In this document: positions 32,298-43,160 of the stretch, in pieces | How positions within the stretch are numbered: position 1 is the stretch's first letter | Layout of the letters: each line of letters opens with the position of its first letter | Assembly: GCA_963575745.1 (NCBI GenBank) | Contig: CAUYUJ010000693.1 | Location: 40,001 to 104,000, forward strand | Length of the DNA: 64,000 nucleotides | Origin: Prorocentrum cordatum | Lineage: Eukaryota > Sar > Dinophyceae > Prorocentrales > Prorocentraceae | Direction: 5' to 3' | Program-made: the position numbers and the translations under genes | Notes under the pieces: model-generated | What the model was told of the DNA's origin: nothing | Database searches by the model: none | Seen by the model: the letters and a program-made list of their open reading frames with translations, nothing else

Positions 32298-33075
32298 TCA
32301 CGATCCGAGCTGCTGGCGCGCTTTGAGCGCGCTCTGCAGCTGTCGCCCCAGCGCCGACGGTGGAGGCGCCCCGAACACCTGGTTCGCCTTGAGTGCCCGT
32401 AGTCCCCTGCACGTCGCCAGCCGTAGGTCTTGAACCGTGTAGTTCCCCAGCTTCACTTGCGGCAGCTCGTTGCCCGTGCGAATGGCGTTCACCTGGCCCT
32501 CGTTGTGTCCCGTCCACGGAGTCGCTGCCAAGGCGTTGAACATCATGCGAAGCTTCCACTTCTGCGCCTGCCCTGGGTCCGTGTACGCCTTCTTCACCCG
32601 AAAGTAGGAAATGATGTCCGCGAGCTCCTCCTTCTGCATTATCTCGATCAGCATCGAGAACTGCGTCAAGACTGTCGCTGTCTCGCCCTCGATGTCTGCG
32701 CTCTTGGCGATCTCCTGAAAGAAGTCCGCGGCCACGTGTAGATGTGGGGACCCCCTCTCCTTGCTGCCCTTCGACTTCACGTCCTCTGCGTGAGATATTC
32801 CTGCTGCCGCCGCTGCGTCGATCGCCTTGTTCTCGTTTTCGACCAGGAAGAAGTCCCAAAGGCTGCCCGAGACCAGGCGCACCATCTGCGCGTTGTTGAG
32901 CGACATTTTCTGTAGCAGCAGCGTCCCCTCGTGTGTTGCACCTTCGCCCGAGCCAAGTTTGTTGCCAGCAAGCTTCTTCGGGGCGCCACGCGCTCCCTTC
33001 CGCTCGGGTGCGATGGCCTCTGCCGCTTGTTCCATCGCCCCTGTCCTCGGCCTGCTGCTTCCTCCTCCTGCTCGC
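32298..33075 (-). pseudogene. Unknown C-terminal domain, element B
   Basis: About 250 residues include MSLNNAQMVRLVSGSLWDFF, KSKGSKERGSPHLHVAADFF, ISYFRVKKAYTDPGQ and LPQVKLGNYTVQDLRLA. The same landmarks occur in element C at 38,583-39,203 (LALRNAQDLREA, RGLGPPRAHVAIEVM, IFKSFKVNETYK). It always follows the fingers, so it is probably the C-terminal domain of the polyprotein or a separate last ORF. I do not recognise a named family. Confidence 0.65.
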
Positions 33076-33498
33076 CGCGACATGGCTGTCACTAGGGGGC
33101 CCTGGTACGTGCGTTGATACGTGTACGAGATGTTCGTTAAGATCAAAGCCCTCTCTGTAACAGACTCCGCACGTGTAGAAGCTCTTCTCTTCTGGCTTGA
33201 AGTCAAAAGAAGTGGCTCGGGTAGGGCAGCGAATGGGTTCTGACCGAGACATTGTAATGACATGGCGTAGGCAGGGCGCTCGGCTTGCGAAACATGTGCG
33301 ACACCATGGGCAGACGTTCGTGCTAGCGATCATGGGGTGCAAGTTACGCATGTTATGTGCATGTGTGACGTGTGCTGTGAGTGCCTTCAGCGTAGTGAAT
33401 GACATGCCGCACCCCTTGCCCTCGCCCTCCTCCCCCATCTCGCGCATGCACGCGCACTCGTCGATAATACTGCTGTTGCTGCTGCTGCCGTGCTCCAC
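32990..33498 (-). pseudogene. C2H2 zinc fingers, element B
   Basis: Part of the frame 32,218-33,498 shows KGCGMSFTTLKALTAHVTH and VCPWCRTCFASRAPCLRHV, followed by YTCGVC...NEHLVHVSTH. These are C2H2-like fingers at the end of the polyprotein, as in element C. Downstream of about 33,100 this frame turns into low complexity while another frame carries on with the unknown domain, so a frameshift is present. Confidence 0.7.
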
Positions 33499-35200
33499 GT
33501 GCTGGTGCTCTGTGATGCTCGTGTGTATTCCCAGCCGTCTCCGTAGTATGTCCAGTTTTTTTTTCCCGAGATGTTGAGTAGGTCCCTATTTAAGCCCACG
33601 TGTACCTTAGCGAACCTCTTCCCAAGCTGGGGGTCTTTGAGCACCTGCAGTACGTTTTCTTTATCGGTCCAAATCTGGTCGAAGCGAGTGTCTACGTCTG
33701 CGAGCGCCTGCAAATCGTCCTTGACCTGCCTCGCCCAAGGCGCGGAGTGAGGAGTCAATCTACCTTCAGGGCTGCACCTCGGAAACTCGAGCAATCTATC
33801 CATTTCTGTCGTCCCAAAAATGGCGGTCAAAACCTGCGTGTGATGTGTTGGGTCCTTGGCCACCTGCTGAAGCCATCGGAGTCTCTGTACGCGTAATTCA
33901 GTGGCTGTGTCGCTCATCTTCCCATGCTCAAAGACGTCATTGTTGCTCAAGGTTCGCACTCGCCCTTCAAACTCTCGCTTGGCCTTTCCGTGCATCAGGC
34001 AGCGTAACATTTTGACCAAGACCGTGTCTAGCTGCCTTGTGAAATCCTCTGGGAGCACGAACGCCGAGAGGCCAGCGATCGCGGCACTGCACACGAAGCA
34101 GAGGAAAGGGGTGCGCAGCATGCGATGGTGGAGGGGCTGGTGCCAAACGTCTCCCAGCGACCTCCAAGCTGCCTGGGCTCCTTTAATGCGGGCTTTCAGC
34201 TCCGTCCTCAACGCCCCGTCGAAGCTCAGGATGGGCCCCAGGACTCGAACTTCTCTGCGTACTTCCCCCTGGGCTCGTTTCTGCCTGGAAAGTTCGCGTG
34301 CCGCCTCAAAGGAGCCATGTCCACTAAAGCTGATCATGTGGTTGGTCTTATCTTTGTTAAGGACGTGCCCGTTCGTCGCAATGTGGTCCTGGAGCCCCTG
34401 GGTGGCGTGATTCAGCTGCTGCGTGATGTATCGTGCTTGAGGTGCGTAGGCGTGTATATGCAGCCGTGAAACATCATCTACAAATAAGCCTATCCCGATG
34501 TCGACTTCATCTCGGGTGACGGGGGGCAACGACCGCGGGTCCATGAATAGCTGGCGTCGGCTTCGGCAAACTTATCATTCCAACTCTGGACCGTCGGCGA
34601 GTATGCATCTACAAAACCTCCAGCCGCTAGCGCATGACCCTGGGTTGTGCCTCGGCTTGGGTGAAAATCTGCTGTTCCGTCAATGGCCTCGACGTGCATG
34701 GTGGCGTGCAGTACGGCTTGGTCAGCTAGCTGCGCGTTATCTGCTCGGTGTGTGCGTCCGTGTAGTGCTGTAGTGCTGTTTTTGTGCGTGCATGCGAATG
34801 CGTTCGTGCCGTCGTAGTTGCTAATAGTGTGGCTTAGCTTCGCTTGTCTGCATCTCCAACTTGCTGCAGCTAGGCTGAGTATACATCCCTCCCTCCTCCG
34901 CCCCCGTAGTCCTCCGTGCGCAAAATCTGGTGGTGTAGGCCTGCGGGGGATCCTCTGGAGGTATCCAAAATAACTCATACCGAAAGCGTCGAAGCAATGC
35001 AAAACCCTCTGCCCCTTGATGCCCATCTTCTGGTTATGCTTACTCTGTGAAAAAGCCTGGCTACGTATGCTGCTCAATGGGACCGCTCCGACTAGACGTA
35101 TGAGGGCCAACAGGCCATTGTACCTTCTCGAGAAAGTTGTCGGGACGAACTTACGATCATTTTCGTTTCGATATCTCTTGGGGTCGATACACATACACAA
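33387..35200 (-). pseudogene. Reverse transcriptase, element B
   Basis: The frame at 34,490-35,200 carries motif A (TISNYDGTNAFAC, Asp about residue 130) and motif B (RGTTQGHALAAGGFVDAY). The frame at 33,387-34,544 carries motif C as FVDD (21-24), then LNKDKTNH, REVRVLGP and a long thumb with RLRWLQQVAKDP. The two overlap, so a frameshift lies between motifs B and C. It pairs residue by residue with the RT of element C over most of its length. Its role is reverse transcription of element RNA; the copy is broken. Confidence 0.8.
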
Positions 35201-35435
35201 TGCTTCTGCAAGTACTCCCCATGCTGGCCTGGCCCTGCTCGACGCTTTGGGGCCTTCTTCAACTGTTGGACCTGCCCCTCACGATCTTGCCGAATCTCAT
35301 CCATAATCTCGGGGGATCCGTACAGGTGGGGGATGAAAGACCGATCTGCAAGCCAATCTTCCCATTTGATCTTTTCGCATTCCATTCCTCCTTCCTCCGC
35401 CGCCTGTGCAAGACCGTCCACCCACTGCGTTGTTG

Positions 35436-36850
35436 TCATCCCCTCGCGAGGTGCAAAAATAAAGCGCTTTTTTGGTCATCTCCCAGTGTTGGAAAGCTCC
35501 ACGCGGAGCCTGTGTACTTCAACCATTCGTCTCTTTTTCCAGGCTCGGTTGATTTCTGACACAATGCGCGTAGTCTTCTGCGTCTTCTGTTCTCGTCGTA
35601 CGTGTTGTAGCTGCCTTGAAAGTCTACGTAGCCCCCTTCAATGCTGTCAAACTCGGTGGACCCGTCTCCCTGGAATGATTTTGATCCAGTCTGAAAAAGT
35701 CCTTCTCGGAGTCGGCCTCGTTCTCGGAGCAGGACAACTCTTTCGTCTCGCATCGCCTCATACTCTGCGGTGTCGCACGCCATACGCGGGAAGCTCTCGA
35801 CCATGGCTGCCCGAACACAATGCGATAATCCGTCCCACAGGCTCTGCACATCTCCCTGGTCCCATTTCTGGCGCCAGTCGTCTTCGCTGATGCTCTGGGC
35901 GTGCTGCTCGACTAGCTGCAAGTACTCCACTCGTTTGTACCCGTCGCTGTACGCGCGCATAAGAGAGCCCCGATTCACGGTAGGCGTCAGCGTCGGCTTG
36001 TGGGCACGAGTGACGTGGATGTCCATATTCACATACACTGGTACATGGTCATGGAGGTGCGTGCTCACGTGTCGTTGCAGTCTACGAGCAAGTCCAAGCA
36101 AAGGGTGTAATTGACGAATTCGATGTATGCTCTCTACTGGGACGGCAATGTGGTCAATATTGCTTTTGTGACTGCCCTGGTAGTAAGTGGGGCCTGTGTG
36201 CCAAAACTCGTCCGCCATGGCTAAAAACTGCTACTAAGGAATTCCCTCACCTGCGCACTGGTCTTACTCTCGATCGCGGGCTCGCATGCTCCCACGTTCT
36301 CGGGCTCTGTCTTGTACCTGCGCCCCGTGATGTCGGTCTGCCATCCAAAACTGCAATTATAATCTCCAGCGACGATAGGTAAACAAGAGGCTCCCAGCTT
36401 GTCGATCTCGCTCTCAATCCATCCCAACATTCGCTTCGTGGTGGTTCTCAGCATTGTGGCTGCAAGCCCACGAGGAGGGATATATATATATATATATATA
36501 TCGGAAAAACTGCCAGGCTCGTACTGCCAATCTTAAATGGTGCCATCGCCACGCGCCCTGTGATCCCAAGATGCGGTGGTGGTGTCGCCACTTTCATCAG
36601 TGTACCTAAAAATCTCTTGCCGTATAAAATACTCAGCCCGCATGAGTTATTGGTCGTCCGAGACCGTCGCCATCCAAAGTTAATCGCTTGGTGGTGCGGG
36701 AGCTTGCACTTGGTCACCTCGGCATCCCTGGCCGCTCCCCCCGCGCCGATGGCGACGAAGAAGTCGACGCTTTCCACCTGCAAGGATATTTCTTCCATTC
36801 GAGCGAAATCTCCCCATTGCACAGTATGAAACAGCAACTTCATTATCGGA
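35436..36850 (-). pseudogene. AP endonuclease domain and linker, element B
   Basis: Three frames carry it. 36,448-36,850 holds CGLSILYGKRFL (N-terminal part). 36,221-36,454 holds PIVAGDYNCSFG, the GDxN catalytic motif. 35,436-36,218 holds SNIDHIAVP and HDHVPVYV, the late D/H motifs, followed by a helical linker. An alternating TA tract at 36,480-36,502 interrupts the coding sequence between the first two parts. The fold nicks target DNA in LINE insertion; this copy is inactive. Confidence 0.75.
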
Positions 36851-37540
36851 GTGTGGGGGAGTGTGGGGTGTGCTACAAGAATTGCTGCTGCCGCCCGAGT
36901 GGCACCGTCCTCCCGCTCTGCCCTGGGCCTCCTGCACGCAGAGGTGTGGTGTGCGAGGCTGTCTTGGGTGGAGCTCGGCGGGGGCGCCTGCGCCTGGGCG
37001 GCCCCTGAGGAGGAGGAGGAGGAGGAGGAGGAGGAGGGCGAGGAGGAGCAGGAGGGGGAGGAGGAGGAGGAGGAGGAGGCAAGGCAAAGGCAAGGCAAGG
37101 CAGGCGCTCGGGGGTCGTAGCTCCTCTACGCTTGTGAGCAAGTGAGACCCCTGCGGATGCGTAGGAGCTGGCCCTCTCTTCGGGGCTGGGCCAGCCTGGC
37201 GACTCACCGAGCGAGCCGTTGCACGCAAGGTGAGTGGCCATCGGCGGCGAGGCACGGGCCTCGCAGAGGGGCTCGAGCTGGCCACCACGACCCCCTCCTC
37301 CACGCCGTCATGGGGAGGCCCGAACACCGTTCCCAATGTCGGCAGGGGGAGTGGGCAGAGCAGCCAGTTCAAACCCAAAAACGGCGTGGGGAAGCGCCCA
37401 AGCCTCCCTGGGCGCGGGGCCTCCCAAGGGGCGGCTCCTCCTTGCAGCAAAGAAGAAAAGAAGAAGGCGGCTGTTCGCATCTGGTCGAACTGCCCGCGCT
37501 CGAAATACCTGAACCTGAAACCTCCATCCAGCCCGGCCAT
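36851..37540. other. GC-rich spacer with GGA tract
   Basis: 37,005-37,080 is GGA triplets. The rest holds overlapping frames with no motif. Confidence 0.5.
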
Positions 37541-37605
37541 TAGGCCAAGGCTGATGGACGGAAGGTAGGGGGCCGCGCGCCCCCCTACCATCCACCTGAC
37601 GACGT
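37541..37605. repeat. Hairpin repeat R-H, copy 1
   Basis: GGCCAAGGCTGATGGACGG leads into GGTAGGGGG-N8-CCCCCTACC (37,564-37,589). A second copy is at 38,441-38,505. Confidence 0.75.
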
Positions 37606-38352
37606 TGAGGAGGCGGACGAGGGCCGACAGGCGCGGCTTCAATCACGAGAGGGAGAGTGGCAGAGACAGCAAGATAAGCAGGGGATCCCTCGCAGCTACA
37701 GTGGAATTGCTATAAAGCTGCGGCGCCGCCTGGATGCGTGCTGTCGCCTCAGTGGTCTCACTTCCCTCGGAACCTCATGGTCGTCTTATCTGCACCTGTT
37801 GCACATCAACTGTCGGCCAGTCATGACGCATATCGAATGTCGAGGTGCTCTGGGCTGGGCACGGTTCCCTCGGGCTTGGGCTCACCGTCGTATGCGAGAG
37901 CAGAGTAAGATGAAGGATGATTGAATTTCTGCCGTTGAGCCGAGACTGCAAGTCGATGCTGCAAGGGTAATTTAATGTCATCACACTGTTGTGCAGGAGT
38001 CGGGCGTCACATGTCGCTGCTATGCTGCCTGGGCCCCGTCGGGTGCTCCTATGGTCCTCGTACTGGTGCCTGTAGGTTGGTACCTTGCCCTCCTGAACTT
38101 TGGCCTGGGGTCCTAGGAGGTCCTTGTACGAGTCCCTGGCTGAGGTCCACAATGTACTTGCGTCGTTCTCGATACTGCGCTGCAAGGGCGTACATCTCTT
38201 CAAATTTGCTACTGATTTTGTCTTCGGAATTTCTGGAATTTCTTCGGGTCGAGACTGGTCGCACGAGCAAGCTTTTCCATCCCGCTCTCTGGTGGCCAGC
38301 GTGCAAGGGACGACGAGAGAGGAGGCAAAGGCAACAACGGACCGCTGGCTAC
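37606..38352. other. Spacer, no gene seen
   Basis: This lies between the two hairpin copies. There is no convincing coding motif. Confidence 0.4.
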
Positions 38353-38582
38353 CGTCGTGGGCGCCTCTCGACCTGGCCGCCCAGCAACATCGCCTTGTGT
38401 CGGCAAGTTGTGTCGGGATGCTGGCGCCGTCGGCCCAGCCCAGCCCTCCGGCCAAGGCTGATGGACGGATGGTAGGGAGCCGCACGCCCCCCTACCATCC
38501 ACCGTCGTGGGCGCCTCTCGACCTGGCCGCCCAGCAACATCGCCTAGCGTCGGCAGGTTGTGTCGGGATGCTGGTGCCGTCG
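38353..38582. repeat. 150-bp duplication enclosing hairpin R-H, copy 2
   Basis: The phrase CGCCTCTCGACCTGGCCGCC...GGATGCTGG occurs at 38,360 and again at 38,510, with the hairpin GGATGGTAGGG-N12-CCCTACCATCC (38,467-38,500) between the copies. Confidence 0.75.
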
Positions 38583-39203
38583 TTACTGCCTGCGGCGCAA
38601 GGACGATTCGACTGCTCTCTCCAAGGCGCTCTTGGGGGCAGAGGCCTTCCCCTTGGTCGCGTTGAGGCCCGGCAGGCTGACCGTCATCGCCTCCTTGAGC
38701 TTGAACACTGAAAGGTTCCTCACCCATGCGAGCTCGGTCTCCCCGATCTCCTTCCCCTGTAGGATGGCGCCCAGCACTGGAGTCGGGTTCAGGCTGCACT
38801 GGAGCTTGCCATACCTGTCCCCCTCGTCCTCGTCCTCCCTCTTGTAAGTCTCGTTGACTTTGAAGCTCTTGAAGATCTCCTCGATCATGGCCTGGCCGTA
38901 GGCGTTCGCCGTCGAGTTGATGAACTCTAGCAGGGTGGCTCTGCTCTCCTTCTCCATGATACTGCCGTTGGCCCCGTCCATGGACTCGTGCAGTTCGCGC
39001 ATCACCTCGATGGCCACGTGCGCGCGCGGGGGTCCCAAGCCACGCCTCTTCCCTCGGGAGCGGACCTCCGTGGCGTACTTCTTGGCTGCCTGCAGGCCCG
39101 CTTGGAAGGCCCCGGCCTGCGCTGGGACGGGCCAGAAGTCGGACAGCACGCGCATCGCCTCCCTCAAGTCTTGCGCGTTTCGCAGGGCGAGCTTCATCGT
39201 CAC
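38583..39203 (-). CDS. Unknown C-terminal domain, element C
   Basis: About 206 residues: LALRNAQDLREAMRVLSDFW, RGLGPPRAHVAIEVMRELH, IEEIFKSFKVNETYKREDED and LSVFKLKEAMTVSLPG. The frame ends at 38,583, right where the 150-bp duplication begins. It is homologous to the last domain of element B. The function is unknown. The His-Val-Ala phrase after a Gly-rich turn and the FKV-x-x-x-Y phrase are the best conserved parts. Confidence 0.65.
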   Translation of the reverse strand: MTMKLALRNAQDLREAMRVLSDFWPVPAQAGAFQAGLQAAKKYATEVRSRGKRRGLGPPRAHVAIEVMRELHESMDGANGSIMEKESRATLLEFINSTANAYGQAMIEEIFKSFKVNETYKREDEDEGDRYGKLQCSLNPTPVLGAILQGKEIGETELAWVRNLSVFKLKEAMTVSLPGLNATKGKASAPKSALERAVESSLRRRQ

Positions 39204-39269
39204 GTTCAGGCGGTCGTCGTAGTGGTCGTGGTCGCCGCCGCGTCCTCGCTGTGGCTGTTGCCCCCCTTT

Positions 39270-41003
39270 TCACCGCCGCTTGCTGCTGCCGAAGCTGCTG
39301 GCGACGAGCGTCGTTCTCCTGCCAGGTCGATCCTTGCGCCTCGCTTGCCAGCCAGCTGCCAGTCCGCTCTCGGCGCCATCGCCGCCATGGCAAGTACGCT
39401 CTTTGACCGAGTGGGGGCCTTCGTGATGTGATCGAACGCGGCGCTGAAAAGAGAGTAAGTCTTGGGCCTCGTATCCACATAGGCCGCACTCCAATGAGGC
39501 TGGTTCCAATAGTTCTTGGGCCCATTTGCTGCGGTCGACATAGCACGTGCCGTGCCGTTGCACAGCCCTGTGACAATGATATATCGCCGTCTTGCGATTG
39601 AGGAATACACTGAGACACCAGGGGCACTGATTAGTGGTAACAAGCACTGTGAGCAGCGTGCGAAGGTTGTGCACTCCTCTCTTGTGTGCCTGTAGTGCCT
39701 GTGCTGTCCTAAACCTCCTCCCGCATACTGTCTCCCTTCCTCCGTCGTCGACGCGCGGGTGGTCGCACCAAAGGGGGCGTGCAAGGGCCTCCTCCTGCTC
39801 CTCCACCGTCTCGTCCTCTCCCTCTTCTCTGCCTCCTCCCCTCTGCGCTGTGCTGCGCAATATGCTCGTGTCGACGCATGGCCACTGCCGCCACTCCTCG
39901 GTTCCTGGTGTAAGTATGGCCAGATCTGACGTACGGTGCTCGTACCATGCTTGCATGTTTTCGTCCATCTCTGCTAGCAAATCTAGGTCGCGCCGATGCT
40001 GTTGTGCCATAGGTGTAGAGTAAGTTCCCACCCAGCCCCCTGGCAACAATCGTGGAACACCCTTCAACCGCTCCATCACACTGAGGCCAAATATAGCTGC
40101 AAACAGGCTGCCGTGAGCTTCTGGGTACTTCGCCCACTGTTGATACCATTTCAGTCGCCGTCCCCGTAGAGCGTCTTCTGTCATCTCTTGCCTCCATTCC
40201 CTGAACGCGCGGGCTGCGCTGTAACATCGCACTGTGCCGTCCGCTCGTGTCCACGACATCTTGCCCCGGGCGAGCGTGCGCAAATATTTGCCGATCACCG
40301 CATCTAGAGTAGCAGTGTGACGTGGGCTGAGTACCATCGCCGTTAATCCGCTGAGGCCAGCTCCGAACACAAACGCAATGAACGTCATTCGCTTGACTGC
40401 GAAGCTGTTCTTGGAGCTCCAGAAGGTGCCGCCTTGCCTCCAGGCTAGGCGGATCGCGTCGCACCGTTTCTTGATCTCCCCCGCGATGCCCTGATCTGAC
40501 GGGATCGACGGCCCCAGCACCCTCATTTCCCTAAGGGAAATGCCCTTCAGCTCCTTTGAACGGCGCAACTTGCGGGTGCAGCTGTAGCTCCCCTGGCCTC
40601 GGAGGCAGAGGAGGTGGTTGGTTTTGGTGGGGTTGAGCTTCCAGCTGCCCTTGGCTAGTGTTGTCTCGAGCTCTTGCGTGGCCTGGTTCAGGTGGGCAGC
40701 GACGTGGGTCGCTGACGCTCCAGCTGGGCGGATGTGAGTCTTTGTGATATCGTCCATGCATGTGTTGAGGCTGAGGTCGTGCACTTGGTGGGTAATAGGG
40801 TGCTGGGTGTCGCGTAGCTTTTGCGTAGGATCGCCTCGCGCGCCGTCGTTCCATTGTTGCACGTATAGGTTGTAGCTGTCAACGAATTGCCTCGGTGCCA
40901 ACGTGAAGCCCATCTGGGCTCCCGAGAGGGTTTCCATTGTGACGGCTTCCGTGGGTGTTTCTATCGTCATAGCTGTCATGTCGATGGCCCCCACAGAGTG
41001 CAC
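39270..41003 (-). CDS. RT C-terminal half plus C2H2 fingers, element C
   Basis: This is a 577-codon frame. Motif B (LSGAQMGFTLAPRQFVDSYN) is at about 26-45 and motif C, CMDD, at 82-85, followed by LNPTKTNHLL and REMRVLGPS. The thumb has RRLKWYQQWAKYP and LFAAIFGLSVMERL. The tail has VCGRRFRTAQALQAHKRGVH, a CPWC...YHCH unit and LECGLCGYEAQDLL, i.e. two to three C2H2-like fingers. The catalytic loop has Cys-Met where Tyr/Phe-x is usual. The start is arbitrary because the real polyprotein begins upstream in another frame. Confidence 0.8.
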   Translation of the reverse strand: MHSVGAIDMTAMTIETPTEAVTMETLSGAQMGFTLAPRQFVDSYNLYVQQWNDGARGDPTQKLRDTQHPITHQVHDLSLNTCMDDITKTHIRPAGASATHVAAHLNQATQELETTLAKGSWKLNPTKTNHLLCLRGQGSYSCTRKLRRSKELKGISLREMRVLGPSIPSDQGIAGEIKKRCDAIRLAWRQGGTFWSSKNSFAVKRMTFIAFVFGAGLSGLTAMVLSPRHTATLDAVIGKYLRTLARGKMSWTRADGTVRCYSAARAFREWRQEMTEDALRGRRLKWYQQWAKYPEAHGSLFAAIFGLSVMERLKGVPRLLPGGWVGTYSTPMAQQHRRDLDLLAEMDENMQAWYEHRTSDLAILTPGTEEWRQWPCVDTSILRSTAQRGGGREEGEDETVEEQEEALARPLWCDHPRVDDGGRETVCGRRFRTAQALQAHKRGVHNLRTLLTVLVTTNQCPWCLSVFLNRKTAIYHCHRAVQRHGTCYVDRSKWAQELLEPASLECGLCGYEAQDLLSFQRRVRSHHEGPHSVKERTCHGGDGAESGLAAGWQARRKDRPGRRTTLVASSFGSSKRR

Positions 41004-41641
41004 TCGGTCCCATTCATCAGCTTGTTTGAAGGCAACTGCATGCAGGAGGCGCTTATCCGTATAGAGGCAAACGCGTTAGAGCAATCATAGTTGGTGTACG
41101 CAGAGCTGTATCCTAGTTGCTCAGCCTTCCATTTCGTCGTCATCAGCGTGGCAAGAGCGTTCTCCCGACACCGGTCCGGTAGCCCGCCCTGCGCCCACGC
41201 TGCATGCTGAAATGGCGCGCCACGTCTGTGTTTGCCCGCGTGCCACGACCTGCCTACACTGCAGTGCGCGTGCATGATGCGCTTTCCTAATACACCCTGT
41301 CGTCCGTTGTTCTTATCTGCTCCGAACGCCTTGGACCTATGCCACGCAAGGGGGGCGGTCTGGGTACTTCGACACGTAATCAGCACATCCATGAGTCCCC
41401 TCGCCGCCGCGTGGTTGCCTTGTCCCCGCTGTGTAACTCCAAGTCCAGCTCTGGGCCCCCATCCCACTGTGTAGTTATTGACTAAGTTGGCGGGCTCCGT
41501 CGGTGCACCTCCTCTCCTCCCCAAGCCTCCCCCTGTCCATCCCAACCGCTCCAGTAGTGCCCTCCCCTTCTGCAACCGTCGCTCGATGGTGCGCTGCGTA
41601 TCCTCCTCCTCCCTCGTCGCTCGTGCCTGCGCCCCTGACAC
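40976..41641 (-). pseudogene. Reverse transcriptase N-terminal half, element C
   Basis: The frame contains WHRSKAFGADKNNGRQGVLG and a YTNYDCSNAFASI motif A (Asp about residue 186). After that the frame fails and the protein resumes in the frame at 39,270-41,003. Confidence 0.75.
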
Positions 41642-41813
41642 TGTCGGATCACCTAGGTTGATTCAAGGGTCTAGTAAGACCATGCAGGCCATGCCCTTCT
41701 CTTTTTGGCCTTTTTTTGCGATAGCGTAGCATAGCAGCGTGGTCCTCAGCAGCTCGGCAACGGAGGTCGCTGTCTACTGGGAGTGGCAATTGTTGGGAGT
41801 AGTGTGCTTCCCT

Positions 41814-42377
41814 CTATAGCAGCTGCTGGTCCAAATCTATGACCTGCGCGCTGAGGCCTCCTTCGCGCGGGCTCTTCGCCAGCTCGTTCGCCCACTGCTC
41901 GGCAGACCAGTGCGTGCGAGGGGCAAAGAAGAATCTGCGCTTGGGCCCGCGACCGTTCGCCTGGTACTGGATCCTAAATCGGTGCATCTCGGCGAAATCC
42001 CCCCGCCCTGACGTTTCCCAAATCTCCTCGACCAGCCGGGCTGTTCGCTGGGTCTCATAGCTCTCTCTGATCTGCTTTAGCACAAATGTGACATCTTTTA
42101 GCTGCGCTTTCGCTTGCTCGAGCTGCTCGTCGGGGATCCCAGGGCCCAAGCGCTGTCTGATAGTGCGTCTCTGTGCCAACAGTTCCACCCGTTGTGACTG
42201 CATAGCACGGTAACACACATCCTCCCTCTGGCGCTGGGCACCGAAGATCTGTTGCACTGCAGTCCTGACTGCCTCCCTGTACCGTTGCCACGCTCGATCT
42301 GGGGTCGGTCCGTCTAGCAGCTCCCTCCACTCCTCCTCCTCTATCTTGCTCAGCTCCTCCTCGATCCTATCCAGCAC
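41814..42377 (-). pseudogene. EN-RT linker, element C
   Basis: This 187-codon, highly charged helical frame (EEELSKIEEEEWRELLDG near the start, FAEMHRFRIQYQANGRG later) lies between the endonuclease and RT, matching in position the linker of element B. It has no catalytic motif. Confidence 0.6.
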
Positions 42378-43160
42378 CTCCTGCCTTTATATCCTCTCCT
42401 CAAACAAGACATGAGCTGGTCCCTGTCGAGTCGGCCCTTTGGCTTCAGTCGACTGGCCGGGGCATGTCTGATCCGCTCATCGATGACCAACCCAATCGGC
42501 ACATGGTCACGCGAGCCTTTAGCTTGGATAAGCTGCAGCCGCTTCCCAGACGTGCGGAGCGCTGTGCATTTCTGGACCAGGTGAGCTGCGCCCTGCGGGA
42601 TAGCTAAGTGGTCGATTCGGTTTGCCCTTCCCTTGGGGCCAAAGAAAGTAGGGCCAGGGTCGTGGGTTGTGGTAGCCACGATGAAATCGCTGGTTTGGCA
42701 GAACTGAAGAAAGTGCTGTCCGTTGTCATTCTCGAACGCTGGCGCGTGGGGCCCCAGGCAACTCGAAACCGTTTTTTGGACAGTCCCGTCGCTGGCACGG
42801 TGAAGCCCAAAGTCGGCATTGATATCCCCCCCCCCCAATGACCGTCAGCGTACGTGCTCCTAGCCTGTCCGTCGTTCCCTCCAACCACTCACTAATACGC
42901 CTCCCCACCTCCCCATAGTTCTTGACATGCGTAGGTGCGTAATATGTCGAGAAGAGAGCCACTTCGCAGGAGGACAGCGCAAGTTTAATTCCTCCTACTC
43001 GTCCCTGCAGAAGTCCAGGGGGTTGGTAGATATCTCTCAAGCAGTGGGTCGGGTATTTTTTGTGCACCAGGATTGCAATGCCGCAGGCTTTCGTGACAAA
43101 CCGTCCTTTGCGCGCACCCATTCGAATACACCAACAGAGTGACCTACAACAAAGCTTTTT
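42350..43160 (-). pseudogene. AP endonuclease domain, element C
   Basis: The upstream frame contains CGIAILVHKK, GRVGGIKLALSSCEVALFST and a DRLGARTLTVIGG stretch. The downstream frame contains GGGDINADFG, NRIDHLAIPQ and SRDHVPIGL. The frame changes exactly at a run of 11 C on the plus strand (42,826-42,836). The GDxN, RIDH and RDH motifs are intact across the two frames. Confidence 0.8.

Larger units (their letters stand above)
32298..36850 (-). mobile_element. Element B: frameshifted LINE (EN-RT-C2H2-unknown domain)
   Basis: Read on the minus strand from 36,850 down, the parts appear in LINE order: endonuclease, linker, reverse transcriptase, C2H2 fingers and a C-terminal domain shared with element C. 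At least six frame changes and a TA microsatellite inside the endonuclease break it. It is homologous along its length to element C at 38,583-43,200. No ORF1 or target duplication is visible. Confidence 0.8.

Noticed and set aside
36480-36502. TA tracts (also 6,336, 7,140 and 54,827) as replication origins or promoters
   Set aside because: Simple dinucleotide microsatellites. One lies inside a decayed endonuclease frame, so expansion is sufficient explanation.
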